39,768 nucleotides of DNA from CAYPUG01 sp964413905 (lineage in GTDB: Bacteria; Chloroflexota; Anaerolineae; JAADDB01): contig CAYPUG010000012.1 of the NCBI GenBank assembly GCA_964413905.1, positions 1-39,768 of the forward strand. Direction: 5' to 3'. A program made the translations under genes and the position numbers. Below are positions 15,138 through 25,127 of the stretch, piece by piece (the stretch's first letter is position 1; each line of letters begins with the position of its first letter). The notes beneath the pieces were generated by a model. It was not told where the DNA came from, ran no database searches, and saw nothing but the letters and a program-made list of their open reading frames with translations.

Positions 15138-16274
15138 ATGCGTCCAAAACGCGTTCTCTTTCTCGATCACGCCCCGGCCTTGGGGGGGGCTGAGTACAGT
15201 CTGCTCGACGTGCTCACGCGGCTTCCCCGCGAACGCGTGGTGCCCCTCCTGGTGTGCGCGCCCGGCCCGGTGGCTTTGGAAGCAGAGCGACGGGGCATTC
15301 CCCACCGGACCATGGGCTTTCCTCGCCTGCGAAGATCCACCACGCTTCCCCGAAACCTGTGGAAAGGCGTCCAAGAAATCACCCACATCGCCCACACATT
15401 TCGCGCCGATATTCTTTACACGAACACCGTACGCGCCCAGGTATACGGCATAGCCGCCCACTTCCGCTCACGTCTCCCCCTGATGTGGCACATGCGTGAC
15501 TTTTGGCTTTCCGAAGCGAAACCGCGGTGGTCTGCCCCGGACCGTTGGGGGAAACGAATCCTGTGCGCTACAGCGCGACACGTGATCACGAACTCTCGCG
15601 CGGTGGCCGAACACCTGCCCTGTCCGGAGAAAACCACGGTCGTATACAACGGCATCGAAGTAGAACGGTTTAGGCCCGGGGAGGGACGAATGGCGTTTCG
15701 TCGCGAGCACGGCATCCCCTTGCATGTCCCTGTGATAGGCATGGTCGGGCGTCTCCGTCCCTGGAAGGGGCAGGATCGGTTCCTGCGGATCGCCCATACC
15801 GTAGCCAAACACCATCCGTCCACACGTTTCCTTATCGTGGGCGGAACGCCCTTTGGTGTCGGAAAAGATTACGAGCAAGAACTGCACTCATTCGCTACCG
15901 CGTTGGGCTTGAAAGAACATACCGTGTTCACCGGTCACTTACCGGACGTACGTCCTGCTTTGGCTGCGATGGACATTTTCGTCCACCCGGGTGATCCGGA
16001 ACCTTTCGGACGGGTGATCATTGAGGCCATGGCGATGGCGCTCCCTGTGGTGGCGTTTGCGCACGGCGCGATCCCGGAAATTGTCCTGCCTGGTCGGACG
16101 GGTATTCTGGTGGCGCCTTATGATGAAGACGCGCTGGCCCATGCGATCATGGCACTCATCGAGGACGTAGACAAGCGGAAATACATGGGACATCGCGCCC
16201 GAGAACACGTCGCCCGCACGTTTCACATCCGGACCACTGTCGAACGTCTCACCCAAATCCTACAACACATGTAA
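15138..16274 (+). CDS. GT4-family glycosyltransferase
   Basis: 378-residue GT-B enzyme that should move a sugar from an activated donor to an acceptor on cell-surface glycans or lipids. N-terminal LDHAPALGGAEYSLLDVL has the GGAE acceptor-domain motif; VIGMVGRLRPWKGQDRFL starts the donor domain; FVHPGDPEPFGRVIIEAMAMALPVVA has the E-x7-E nucleotide-sugar motif. The start at 15138 is the first sensible one after the lipoprotein stop; an ATG at 15060 would overlap that gene by 56 bp and add an unfamiliar N-terminus. No clear RBS, so translation may be coupled. Specificity unknown. Confidence 0.88.
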   Translation: MRPKRVLFLDHAPALGGAEYSLLDVLTRLPRERVVPLLVCAPGPVALEAERRGIPHRTMGFPRLRRSTTLPRNLWKGVQEITHIAHTFRADILYTNTVRAQVYGIAAHFRSRLPLMWHMRDFWLSEAKPRWSAPDRWGKRILCATARHVITNSRAVAEHLPCPEKTTVVYNGIEVERFRPGEGRMAFRREHGIPLHVPVIGMVGRLRPWKGQDRFLRIAHTVAKHHPSTRFLIVGGTPFGVGKDYEQELHSFATALGLKEHTVFTGHLPDVRPALAAMDIFVHPGDPEPFGRVIIEAMAMALPVVAFAHGAIPEIVLPGRTGILVAPYDEDALAHAIMALIEDVDKRKYMGHRAREHVARTFHIRTTVERLTQILQHM

Positions 16275-16328
16275 TATCCAACTGCTGATGGGACAACACG
16301 CTGCGCGGTACACGTTATTCCAGGAGGG

Positions 16329-17672
16329 TCATGTCGATGAATCCGATTGTTGGAATAGACTACGCAGCGCGAGGAGGATCCCCGGCAGACACCCCGGCAG
16401 AGAAGGTGCGGGTTCCGATGGGGGTGTCGGCTCCGGAGGTGGCGTGGGCTCCGGAGGTGGCGTGGGTTCCGGAGGTGGTGTTGGCTCCGGAGGTGGTGTG
16501 GGTTCCGGAGGTGGTGTGGGTTCCGGCTCGGCCGAGCCCTGCCGAACCGCAGCCCAAATATCCCCTCGGCCCGCTCCTTGGATGTTGGGCCCTAACCCCA
16601 AGTCTCGCGCGGTGGCCATGAACCGTTCCTTGACCTGGGCGGGTGTGAGATGGGGTTCTGCCTGCAACAATAACGCCGCGGCACCGGTGCAGTGGGGTGT
16701 AGCCATGCTCGTACCCGATGCGGCAGTGTAGTATTCACCGATGGGAGTCCCCATATAAGTCCCTCTCGCGCGAGCGGCCACAATTCCCTCGCCGGGAAAA
16801 CAAATATCCGGTTTAGTCCGTCCGTCCGCGGTGGGTCCCCGACTGCTGAAAAGCGCGATTTGATCGTTGTCTGTGGTGGCTCCCACAGTAATAACCCGAC
16901 GAGCACAGCCCGGGGAACCCACCGTTCCCCGAGCGGGCCCCGCGTTCCCCGCGGCCACGCAAACCACAATGCCTTCCGCGACCAGGGAATCACAGGCCAT
17001 GCTTAACGCGTCTGTACCATCACAAGCTACATCGGCGCCCAAGCTCAAATTGACCACGTGGACATTCTGTTCCAAGGCCCAATCCAACCCTGCAATGACT
17101 TGGCTCATCCGTCCTTCGCCTCGGTCATCCAGAACTTTAGCAATGTGAAGCGCCGCACCCGGAGCAACCCCACGGTATCGACCGTTGGACGCCTTACCGG
17201 AGCCCGCGATGATGGAGGCCACATGGGTTCCGTGACCGTTCCCATCACTGGCTATGCCTTTACCGCTGAAATCCTGAGCCGCTACAATGCGGTCGGCCAG
17301 GTCCGGATGGTGAAAATCCACGCCGGTATCCACTACGGCCACATGGATGCCTTCACCCGTCCATCCCAGTTCCCACACGCGGGGCGCTCCAATCTTGGGG
17401 ACGGACACATCCAACAACGCGTGAACGGGTAAGTCCTCCCACACGCGCACTACGTAATGTTCATCGGCCAACGCGTGGACCCGGTCCACAGGGACTTCCA
17501 GAGCCATGAAAGGCAATCGCTTGCCCACATACCGGGCCCGCCAGCGCCGGGCTGCCGTGTGGGTCAACACCACATCCGGTCGATATTGGACAATGACGGG
17601 GACGGTGCGCGGTATGGGCAAACTCTTTAATCGAGCCTCTAATGCGGGGTGGATTTTCTCATGGGCGCTCAT
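16329..17672 (-). CDS. Subtilisin-family (S8) serine protease with Pro-rich tail and no signal peptide
   Basis: 447 residues. Residues 20-85 look like a short propeptide-like domain (VIVQYRPDVV ... VRVWED). The catalytic domain (about 90-375) has Asp115 in VAVVDTG, His147 in NGHGTHVA, oxyanion Asn243 in AAGNAGP and Ser322 in SGTSMATP. The tail has six PEPTPP repeats (383-418) and a short hydrophobic end CLPGILLALRSLF. The N-terminus (MSAHEKIHPALEARL) is not a signal peptide. RBS GAGGAAG precedes the ATG. Last gene of the minus-strand cluster, 15 bp after the I9-like gene. It may process the giant secreted proteins encoded upstream; how it reaches them is unclear. Confidence 0.93.
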   Translation of the reverse strand: MSAHEKIHPALEARLKSLPIPRTVPVIVQYRPDVVLTHTAARRWRARYVGKRLPFMALEVPVDRVHALADEHYVVRVWEDLPVHALLDVSVPKIGAPRVWELGWTGEGIHVAVVDTGVDFHHPDLADRIVAAQDFSGKGIASDGNGHGTHVASIIAGSGKASNGRYRGVAPGAALHIAKVLDDRGEGRMSQVIAGLDWALEQNVHVVNLSLGADVACDGTDALSMACDSLVAEGIVVCVAAGNAGPARGTVGSPGCARRVITVGATTDNDQIALFSSRGPTADGRTKPDICFPGEGIVAARARGTYMGTPIGEYYTAASGTSMATPHCTGAAALLLQAEPHLTPAQVKERFMATARDLGLGPNIQGAGRGDIWAAVRQGSAEPEPTPPPEPTPPPEPTPPPEPTPPPEPTPPPEPTPPSEPAPSLPGCLPGILLALRSLFQQSDSST

Positions 17673-17687
17673 AGACGCTTCCTCACT

Positions 17688-17948
17688 TTACGACCTCTGC
17701 GTGTGCACAGGGCGATCGGGTTCAATCCGTTGCACCCACGGTTCCTGAGTCAGAGCCAAGATCACGTGGGCCGGGGCGGATACAGCCACACCGTGGATGA
17801 GCCGCAATGTTCGCTGCACGTGAACGCCGCGGGCTTCCAGGGCGGACCGTGCCCGCTCTAAGGGAAGGGTGACGATAACGATGACATTCACAGGATGATC
17901 CTTCACATGTTCCAATTGTTGACGGAAGGCTGGATCGAGGACATTCAC
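17688..17948 (-). CDS. Stand-alone I9-type subtilisin propeptide/inhibitor-like protein
   Basis: 86 residues with the pattern of an I9 prodomain: a strand NVIVIVTLP, helix ERARSALEARGV, and LIHGVAVSAPAHVILALTQEP then WVQRIEPDRPV, which matches the usual end (V..IE.D) that sits in the active site of subtilases. It has no signal peptide and no protease domain of its own. Starts with GTG after GGAG. It lies 15 bp upstream of the S8 protease gene, so it is likely a separately made folding helper or inhibitor for it. A remnant of a once-longer protease gene is possible but the frame is clean. Confidence 0.7.
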   Translation of the reverse strand: MNVLDPAFRQQLEHVKDHPVNVIVIVTLPLERARSALEARGVHVQRTLRLIHGVAVSAPAHVILALTQEPWVQRIEPDRPVHTQRS

Positions 17949-17987
17949 GGATCTCTCTCCACGTTTTTCCTGCGGTCCGTGTATATT

Positions 17988-20900
17988 CTACGACACATGT
18001 CCACAAAGCACAAAGGGGACAAACATGCGTCGAGGGGGAACAGGCGTGGGTGTGAAGGTGGGTGTGGGTGAGGGGGAAGGTGTTGGAGTCACCGTGGGCG
18101 TTGGCGTGGAAGTCGATGTTGGTGTGAAGGTGGGCGTAGGCGTCCATGTGGGGGTAGGGGTGGGGGACGGGGTCGGCGTAAACGTGGCAAAAAGGTACGT
18201 TAATGTGTACGGGTTCCCCAATACTAAATCATCATGGCCGTATACCTGGGCCAAAAAGGTGGTGGTCGTGAGCACGGTATAGGATATCTGCTCCGTGTTC
18301 GTCACGTTTGTGCTCTGAGCGAGCACCGTATTTGCAGATGCGTTCCACAGGCGCACATCCAAATCCCCCAACATGGCCTCATAATCCACACGCACTCCTA
18401 ACACGCCCTCCGCCCCGGTGGTCATGCGGAACCAGTCAGTGGTGTGAGGACACAATGTCAGATTGTACACTCCGGGGGTCAAGTCCGGAGCCTGGTCGGG
18501 GCTCTGATTGGGCGCGAAGGCATCCTCCCGGCACGCCCCCTGTTGTTCCACTTGAACAATAAGTGTGTATGTGTTGGACGTGTGAGGGGTAGCTCCTTTG
18601 ATGAAAGCGTACACCCAAGTAGGCTGTTCTGTCGCGTAGACGACCATTTCGTTGTCCGTGGTAGACGTGCTGGAGCGAAGGGTCCGGGTGCCGTTCGCGT
18701 TGATGAGATACAGGTCCAAATCGCCCAACGTGTGGGTAAAGAGGGTGACCACTCGCACGACCGATCGCGCGGGCAAGTTGATGCGGAAGACATCGTAATC
18801 ACCGGCCTGGAGGATGAGGTGAGGATACGTTCCCGGCTGTAGCAAACGCGCGTGGGCCAAGTCGTCATTGGGCTCGAAGTCATCATCCACTTTGCGTTGG
18901 GCGTACGTTAAGGTATACGTGTTCGACGCGCCCCGGTAGCCGGTGACGTAGATGTAACCATCAAACGACGTTGTGGTGGTGTAGGAGACCGTTTCATCAT
19001 CGGTTTGAGATGTGCTGGACACCAACGGGTGACCATCGGAACCCATCAAGTACAGTTCCAAATCCCCATCCGCATGAGAAAAGCCGATGTGCACATCGAT
19101 GCGCGTGTCGCGAGCCGCGCGGATGCGATACCAATCTTTGTCATTCGGACACACCACCAGGTTGGGATACGTGCCCGGGGAGAGGAAGGGGGCCTCTTCC
19201 TGTGAATCGTTGGGCTCGAACGCGTCGTTCACACACGTGTCATCCGCGACCACACGCGCCCATCCCGCGGCCATACGATGATGGTCACGCCTTGCCAACA
19301 TTTCCTTCGCCCTCATCCGCCGGACTAGGTAGGGAAAGTAAAGGTGACGCCACGGCACGGGAGTAGGAGTCGGGGTGAATGTCGCCGTAGGGGTGGGTGT
19401 GGGTACCGGAGCCGCTCCGAAGAGCACGGTCATGGTCGTACCTGCACCTAAGACACGCGACTCTTGGGCCGGTGTGGTCATCTCGTAGCCGGGCGGGAGA
19501 GCCACGACCCGCACTAAATAGAGCCCGGGATTGAGGTTCGTAAACAAAAACGCGCCGTCCTCTCCGGTCACTTGTTCTCCGATGAGCACACTGGCCGCGT
19601 AGAGCACCTGCACCCGGGCCCCGGCCAATCCGGGTTCATTGTCATCCCGCACCCGATCCCGATCTAAATCTTGAAATACATGCCCTTCAATGGTACTTGT
19701 CACGGGCGTGGACGTCGGAGTAGGGGTGGGCGTCACAGAGGGTGTCGGGGTGGCCGTGGGAGTGGGCGGAGTCGCCCAGGGGACCGGTGTCGCGCTCAAA
19801 ATAAGCGTGCCGAATTCCCGCAGCCAGTCGGCAAGAGGTGGAGGAGTGAAGCGGGCCGCGGGTCGGGCCAAATAGCCTTCCCATACAAAGTACATATCGT
19901 AACCGCTGCCGTTATCATCGTCATGGTATCCTACCGTCACCCCCACTGTTTTGCCTACAGTGTGAGATCCGTTGTTCAACTCCTCCCGGGGGATGGCCAC
20001 CTCCGCGGCCCATCCGTCCGGGGTCTGGGTGGTCGCTGTGATGATGCTCGTGATCACCGCGGCGGGACTGGCCCAGTCGGTCATACGGCCGGAGGGGTTC
20101 AAGGTGTATTGATGATCAGGACCGTTCGGCCAGTCCAGACAGCAGTCATATCGGGGGTCACCGTCAATGGCCAACTCCAATTCGTCGTCGTGCCAGGGCT
20201 GCGAACCCGGTTCTTCCACCACGGCATCGTCCACCACCCGCAGCGCGATGTAGAGATAATCCTCATCCCAGGCAGCCCACAAGGTCATATCCATGTCTGA
20301 TGTGTCTTGGAAAATCTGAGTGAACTCGTCAGAGCGTTCCACGAAATTCGCGGTGTACCCGTTAAGCCGAATACCCTCCATCCCCATCCATTCGCTCACA
20401 TCACCGTCAACGGTGGGGGGCGTCGACGCGTGGTACGCGGTCCAGGTTCGGTTGGGAACGGCGTACCAGAGAAATGTGCCCCCCACCCCTACGGCGGCCG
20501 CACCGTGGTAGGCGTTATAAAAGGAAAGGTTCAACAAATCCAATGTTACACCTGTGGCATCCAGGGCAAAGGTTGCCCCGCCATCTGTACTGTGCAGGAT
20601 AATCCCGTCCGACCCCGCGATCCACACATCGTCCACACTGCCCACGGTCGGACCATCTCCTTGCCAAACGGCCATTAACGTGGCCATCGTGCCCGCGGGG
20701 ACGTGAGTCCATGTCGCACCCCGGTCCGCGCTGTGCAGGATGAGGCCTCCCGTGCCCACGGCCCACACATCATCCCCGCGAGCGTACACACCCCGCACGG
20801 CCGCGGTGGTTGTTCCCACGTAAGAGACGGTCCACGTTGTCCCCCCATCGGTGGTGTGGAGAACAACAGGTGTCCCATCGGTAGTGCGGTACCCACCGGC

Positions 20901-21518
20901 CCACGCTTCTGTCACGGACGAGGCGTGTACACTGTAGAAGACGTACCCGCTCTGGTCCTGGACCGTCCATGACGCACCTTCATCCAGGGTTCTACGGATT
21001 ACCCCTTGTTCACCCACGGCCCAACCCACCGCGTGGGGTGTTCCGTTCACCTTTCCCCACACCAAATCCACGTCATAGAGGGTGGCCGTAGTTCCTGCAT
21101 TGCGGGCTACCCAAGACTTTTTCCCCGTGAGGCAAAACACCGTGCCCCCTGAACCTACCGCGCAACCCCATTCCTGTTTGACGATACTCACCCCGTAGAG
21201 GGTGGCCGAAGTTCCCAGGGATATGGGCTCAACGTATACATCACCGGGCGTCTGTTTGTCCACCAGGATGAGGGTGCCGTTGCTACCGACGACATACCCC
21301 AAACCGGGCCGATACCAAGAGATGTCGTGCAGGGTGGCCGTAGTGTTCAAGGACATCGTCTGCCAAGTGCCTTCCAACGCGGGGTGAAGCAGAACACGCG
21401 GGAATATAACTTCACGGGCGGCCCTTGCAGCAACGACCGATCCCAGCACGCCCATAAAGCTGATTAATGCAAACATGAGCCAAAGGACCCACAAGGGTTT
21501 ACGACGTCTTACCATCAT
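17988..21518 (-). CDS. Giant secreted protein: YCF48 propeller, CBM9-like, SdrD-B-like, three PPC domains
   Basis: 1176 residues. N-terminal signal/anchor (about 8-32). Residues 50-365 are repeats of the YCF48/BNR type (WAVG..G.I..T.DGG.TW). About 369-570 is a CBM9-like domain opening with PTVDGDVSEW. A Pro-Thr linker (576-609) leads to an SdrD-B-like domain (IEGHVFQDLDRDRVRDDNEP...). Then comes a second Pro-Thr linker ending in PWRHLYFPYLVRR (about 715-730), an internal copy of the motif that ends the paralogues. Next are three PPC-type domains (about 760-870, 875-990, 993-1105; FEPND, FEPND, FAPNQ openings) and a third Pro-Thr tail ending RRMFVPFV. Probably cell-surface or extracellular; function unknown. 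RBS AGGAG is 9 nt before the ATG. Shortest propeller of the four paralogues. Confidence 0.85.
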   Translation of the reverse strand: MMVRRRKPLWVLWLMFALISFMGVLGSVVAARAAREVIFPRVLLHPALEGTWQTMSLNTTATLHDISWYRPGLGYVVGSNGTLILVDKQTPGDVYVEPISLGTSATLYGVSIVKQEWGCAVGSGGTVFCLTGKKSWVARNAGTTATLYDVDLVWGKVNGTPHAVGWAVGEQGVIRRTLDEGASWTVQDQSGYVFYSVHASSVTEAWAGGYRTTDGTPVVLHTTDGGTTWTVSYVGTTTAAVRGVYARGDDVWAVGTGGLILHSADRGATWTHVPAGTMATLMAVWQGDGPTVGSVDDVWIAGSDGIILHSTDGGATFALDATGVTLDLLNLSFYNAYHGAAAVGVGGTFLWYAVPNRTWTAYHASTPPTVDGDVSEWMGMEGIRLNGYTANFVERSDEFTQIFQDTSDMDMTLWAAWDEDYLYIALRVVDDAVVEEPGSQPWHDDELELAIDGDPRYDCCLDWPNGPDHQYTLNPSGRMTDWASPAAVITSIITATTQTPDGWAAEVAIPREELNNGSHTVGKTVGVTVGYHDDDNGSGYDMYFVWEGYLARPAARFTPPPLADWLREFGTLILSATPVPWATPPTPTATPTPSVTPTPTPTSTPVTSTIEGHVFQDLDRDRVRDDNEPGLAGARVQVLYAASVLIGEQVTGEDGAFLFTNLNPGLYLVRVVALPPGYEMTTPAQESRVLGAGTTMTVLFGAAPVPTPTPTATFTPTPTPVPWRHLYFPYLVRRMRAKEMLARRDHHRMAAGWARVVADDTCVNDAFEPNDSQEEAPFLSPGTYPNLVVCPNDKDWYRIRAARDTRIDVHIGFSHADGDLELYLMGSDGHPLVSSTSQTDDETVSYTTTTSFDGYIYVTGYRGASNTYTLTYAQRKVDDDFEPNDDLAHARLLQPGTYPHLILQAGDYDVFRINLPARSVVRVVTLFTHTLGDLDLYLINANGTRTLRSSTSTTDNEMVVYATEQPTWVYAFIKGATPHTSNTYTLIVQVEQQGACREDAFAPNQSPDQAPDLTPGVYNLTLCPHTTDWFRMTTGAEGVLGVRVDYEAMLGDLDVRLWNASANTVLAQSTNVTNTEQISYTVLTTTTFLAQVYGHDDLVLGNPYTLTYLFATFTPTPSPTPTPTWTPTPTFTPTSTSTPTPTVTPTPSPSPTPTFTPTPVPPRRMFVPFVLCGHVS

Positions 21519-21557
21519 ACGATTTCACTCCTGACTTCAACAGGGAGGCCTCCCAGA

Positions 21558-24500
21558 TCATTGAATCTGCCGCCACACTACCCACGGAATGTACATGTGT
21601 CGCTGCGGGACAGGCGTCGGCGTCGCAGTCGGGGTAGGTGTGGGCGTCCACGTAGGTGTGGGGGTCGGGCTGGGACTGGGCGTTGGCGTGGGCGTAGGGG
21701 TGGGCAGTGGTCGCGGGTGCAGGCGGTATGTGAGTGTCAGGAAAGGACGTTTGTCTGTGTGCGTCTCCTCCTCCGAGGAAATGAGCGTGTACACGCCGTT
21801 GGCATTCCCGCCCACCGGACGAAGAAGGATGCCGTACGCGGATCCCGCCCTCATCCGCTGCACCACGTTCGTCACATCCCAAGTGTAGGGGGTACGAAGA
21901 GTTGGGACGTTGAGCGTTTGCACATCCACCGGCGACGCGTCCCGGTCACGACCTTCACCGTTGGCCCCGGGCACATCCCACGGCAAGCCCACCGTTGCGG
22001 TCATCCAGGTAACGTCGTGTTCGCTCCAGGGTTTCAGTACGCCGTAAGCTGCCACATCCATCTGGAGGGAGGAAGGAATACGGAAGACCGCGTACGCGGA
22101 CAAAATAGCCGTCTCAATCTCCGCTTCCCGCGGGAGGAAGGAGAGATCGAAGTCCAACAAAGCCGAGCGGCTCTCCTGTGAGTGCGACCGATCCCACCCC
22201 AGACGCAGCCGTCGGTTAGGCCATACTTCGTCGTATTCACCGTAATTGGCCGTCGGCGCGTCGCGACGGATATACGCGTCAACCACGGTACTGTACGGGT
22301 TCGCTCCCCGCTGCAACGTCAGCGTGTCACCGACCAAGGTAATGGTGCCGAAGTCTCCCGAAGGCCGGGCCGGGTCCGCTCCATCGCTGACCAACACGTG
22401 TTCCACGCCATGCCCATCATCGTCCTCCAACGCGACGCTGAATCCCAAGATATGCCCGGCCGCTAAATTATCCGTTAAAGCGCCGGCACGTACCGCAATC
22501 TCCACACTGTACCCGTAGGCAGTTTCCATGACAGACGCGTCCACATTGCTCGCCACCGTACCCGTCACGACCACGGTCCCAGACCGAGACACGTGAACGG
22601 TCAAATCCCCATCTGTCGGGCTGCGGCTGTGATCGCTGTCCAGACCGATGAGGATACCGTCACCTTCACCCTGGCTGTCGTCTATGACCTTCAAGCCCAG
22701 ATAAAGGGCAGATGGATCCCAAAACGCCTGGACCACACCACTGATATCCGCCGGTTCGGGGGGAACATCAGAATCCACTACCGCAGCCGTTTGCGCGTCA
22801 ATGGTCTCTGTGACCCCGGAAGGCCAATCTAAGAGATTGCCGTCCACGATCAACGGCTCACTCATCTGAAATGCGTCCAAATGGATCGGAAAGCCACTGA
22901 AGCGGAGAATCGCGCCGTTGCCCCCCACCGCGTACACGTTATTCGGTGAGGTAGCCACGACATTGTAGAGTACCGGCACATCGGGTACATCTGTGTATGT
23001 CCACGTATGTCCACCATCCGTTGTATAGGCTACCCCAGCGCCTTTGAACAAAGGGGTGAACTCACACAACACACTCTCGCACACCCCACCGACCAAGATC
23101 CCCCGCTGGGCATCAAAGAAGTGCATTCCATACCAGGCCATACGTTCAGGAGCGCCCGGAATGGTGTGGAATTCCCAATCACCGGCCCGTTGACCTCCCC
23201 GGGTGGTGGTCCACAAAACATTTCGGTATCCCGCCATCCACCCCCGGTGGGCGTCGAGAAACTGAACGGCCATCAACTGAGGAGCCCCACCTTGGGGATG
23301 TACCATGTAGTACGATGTCCAGGAACGGCCTGCATCAGGACTGACCGCGACCAGCCCGACCTTGCCTAGGGCCCAGAGGTGTCCATCCGGCAAGACCTCA
23401 AAATCGAACAAGGGCGCTTCGGTAATCCCCGCGCCGTGAGGATTTAACTCGATACGGCTCCACGTGCGACCGTCGTCCGGGGACATGTGGATCAGACCAT
23501 AGTCCCCCACAGCCCAGATATGACCATCGGGCAAGTACTTCACCCGGTTTAAGCCGTTGGCTTCGTGACCGTATACCGCGGTCCAATCAGGGTACACATC
23601 CACCAAATTCAGAAAATCCCAATGTCGACCGCCATCGCCGGTAAGGACGACTTGGATAACAGGCACCGTGTTGCGTACTACGTTGAGATTCGTCTCCCGA
23701 CCGACAATCACGCCGCGATCCTCGTCAGCGAAGGCAACATCCCGAAAGCGCCGCACCGCTTGGGGGATGTCCTGCATCCGCCACGTCTCCCCCCCATCTC
23801 GGCTTTCCAAGACAATGTAACCGAATTCCGCATCCCGGTCACAGGCTTCACCCACGGCCCAGATGTGCGTTTCCGTAGGCAGGGCTATACTCTCGATTTG
23901 GCAAATGCTCTTCATCAGACGACGCCAAGTCGCCCCGCCATCGGTGCTTTTGGCCAAGAGCATACCACGTGGAGCAATGCCTTTAGTGTTCGACCCACCA
24001 ACCACAAACAGCGTGTGTGTGTCCGCAAACGCAAGATGGTACACAGGTTGGTCGGAAATCCGAGCATTCTCACCTTCAGGCAAGCGAGTAAACGTTACCC
24101 CGTCCACGCTGTGATAAAGGCGCCCGCCGTTCCCCGTAATCCAAAGGCTGCCGTCCGGAGCCTTGACCACGTCGTAAAGAATGACCTTCTCGCCAACGCT
24201 GAGAGGGGCCCATGTAGCACCCCCATCGGTGGTGTGACGTACAACACCACCTCGCCCCACAACCCACACATCATCCGCGGTTATGGCCAGCACCCCGCGC
24301 AATTCATCCACGGTGCCCGCGTAATAACGGACCCAGGATTGTCCGCCGTTTTCCGTGTGCAAAATCACTCCGTTGCCACCCACTATCCAACCGTTCTCCG
24401 GAGAAACAAAGGAGAGCCCCAATAAGTCTACATCCACAGCCACAGGGATCCGTGTCCACGTTTTGCCCCCGTCCGTGGTGCGGAGAATCGTCCCCGACTT

Positions 24501-25007
24501 GCCGACAACCCAACCGTTCTGTTCATCCACAAAGGAGATGGCCAACAAATCACGATCGGTTGGCGAAGCAAAACGACGCCAGGATTGTCCGCCGTTCACC
24601 GTCTCGTATACCCATCCACCCGCCCCCACTGCAATGCCATGATTCGCGTCGAAGAAGTGGACCGCGTGGATATCCTCCTTGCTGCCGGTAAAATACACCT
24701 TCCAGAACTCCCCACCATCCTCTGTTTTATATACCAAGCCTAAAGCCCCGACCACCACCACCGTGTTCGGGTCGAGAACGCTAATATCGTACAAATCCCC
24801 TTTAGGGCCATCGGGCAGACCCGGGGCGAACCATACAGGCCGCCACCCGGTGCCCTCAAACCAGCCGGCTTCCTCCGTGGTCTGAAGTGCGTTTTTCCCG
24901 GCCGACTGTGACGCCTCTGAAGCAAAAGCCACCATGGCTACCGAACCGACTACCAACACTGTAGACAGCAAAATCACAAAACCAACAAGCCAACGCTGTC
25001 GGAACAT
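21558..25007 (-). CDS. Giant secreted protein: YCF48 propeller, CBM9-like, DNRLRE domain
   Basis: 1149 residues. Signal peptide with a hydrophobic core (about 8-30) ending near FASEAS. About 40-700 holds many propeller repeats such as GWVVGKSGTILRTTDGGKTW and DVWVVGRGGVVRHTTDGGATW, a larger propeller than in the paralogue downstream. About 716-890 is CBM9-like (LIVDGNLLDW...). About 893-1090 is a DNRLRE-type domain (LQRGANPYS...DAYIRRDAPTANYG...ALLDFDLSFLPREAEI). A Pro-Thr tail (1096-1132) ends in QRHMYIPWVV. Start: an in-frame TAG lies three codons before the ATG, so 25007 is fixed; AAGGAGG is 14 nt upstream, which is long. 39 bp separate it from the next gene. Function unknown. Confidence 0.85.
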   Translation of the reverse strand: MFRQRWLVGFVILLSTVLVVGSVAMVAFASEASQSAGKNALQTTEEAGWFEGTGWRPVWFAPGLPDGPKGDLYDISVLDPNTVVVVGALGLVYKTEDGGEFWKVYFTGSKEDIHAVHFFDANHGIAVGAGGWVYETVNGGQSWRRFASPTDRDLLAISFVDEQNGWVVGKSGTILRTTDGGKTWTRIPVAVDVDLLGLSFVSPENGWIVGGNGVILHTENGGQSWVRYYAGTVDELRGVLAITADDVWVVGRGGVVRHTTDGGATWAPLSVGEKVILYDVVKAPDGSLWITGNGGRLYHSVDGVTFTRLPEGENARISDQPVYHLAFADTHTLFVVGGSNTKGIAPRGMLLAKSTDGGATWRRLMKSICQIESIALPTETHIWAVGEACDRDAEFGYIVLESRDGGETWRMQDIPQAVRRFRDVAFADEDRGVIVGRETNLNVVRNTVPVIQVVLTGDGGRHWDFLNLVDVYPDWTAVYGHEANGLNRVKYLPDGHIWAVGDYGLIHMSPDDGRTWSRIELNPHGAGITEAPLFDFEVLPDGHLWALGKVGLVAVSPDAGRSWTSYYMVHPQGGAPQLMAVQFLDAHRGWMAGYRNVLWTTTRGGQRAGDWEFHTIPGAPERMAWYGMHFFDAQRGILVGGVCESVLCEFTPLFKGAGVAYTTDGGHTWTYTDVPDVPVLYNVVATSPNNVYAVGGNGAILRFSGFPIHLDAFQMSEPLIVDGNLLDWPSGVTETIDAQTAAVVDSDVPPEPADISGVVQAFWDPSALYLGLKVIDDSQGEGDGILIGLDSDHSRSPTDGDLTVHVSRSGTVVVTGTVASNVDASVMETAYGYSVEIAVRAGALTDNLAAGHILGFSVALEDDDGHGVEHVLVSDGADPARPSGDFGTITLVGDTLTLQRGANPYSTVVDAYIRRDAPTANYGEYDEVWPNRRLRLGWDRSHSQESRSALLDFDLSFLPREAEIETAILSAYAVFRIPSSLQMDVAAYGVLKPWSEHDVTWMTATVGLPWDVPGANGEGRDRDASPVDVQTLNVPTLRTPYTWDVTNVVQRMRAGSAYGILLRPVGGNANGVYTLISSEEETHTDKRPFLTLTYRLHPRPLPTPTPTPTPSPSPTPTPTWTPTPTPTATPTPVPQRHMYIPWVVWRQIQ

Positions 25008-25127
25008 TGTCTTCTACTTCGCCTCCTTCTGTGAATAAGATAAATTCCTCATGCGGGCCCATTTAAAATGGAGGCCACAGTACATCAACCGCGAAGTATC
25101 GGCCCATCAGGTGGCTCCCATCTGATG

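Noticed and set aside
16331..16731. Plus-strand genes opposite the S8 protease tail
   Set aside because: They are antisense images of the PEPTPP repeats and of the conserved catalytic Ser region.
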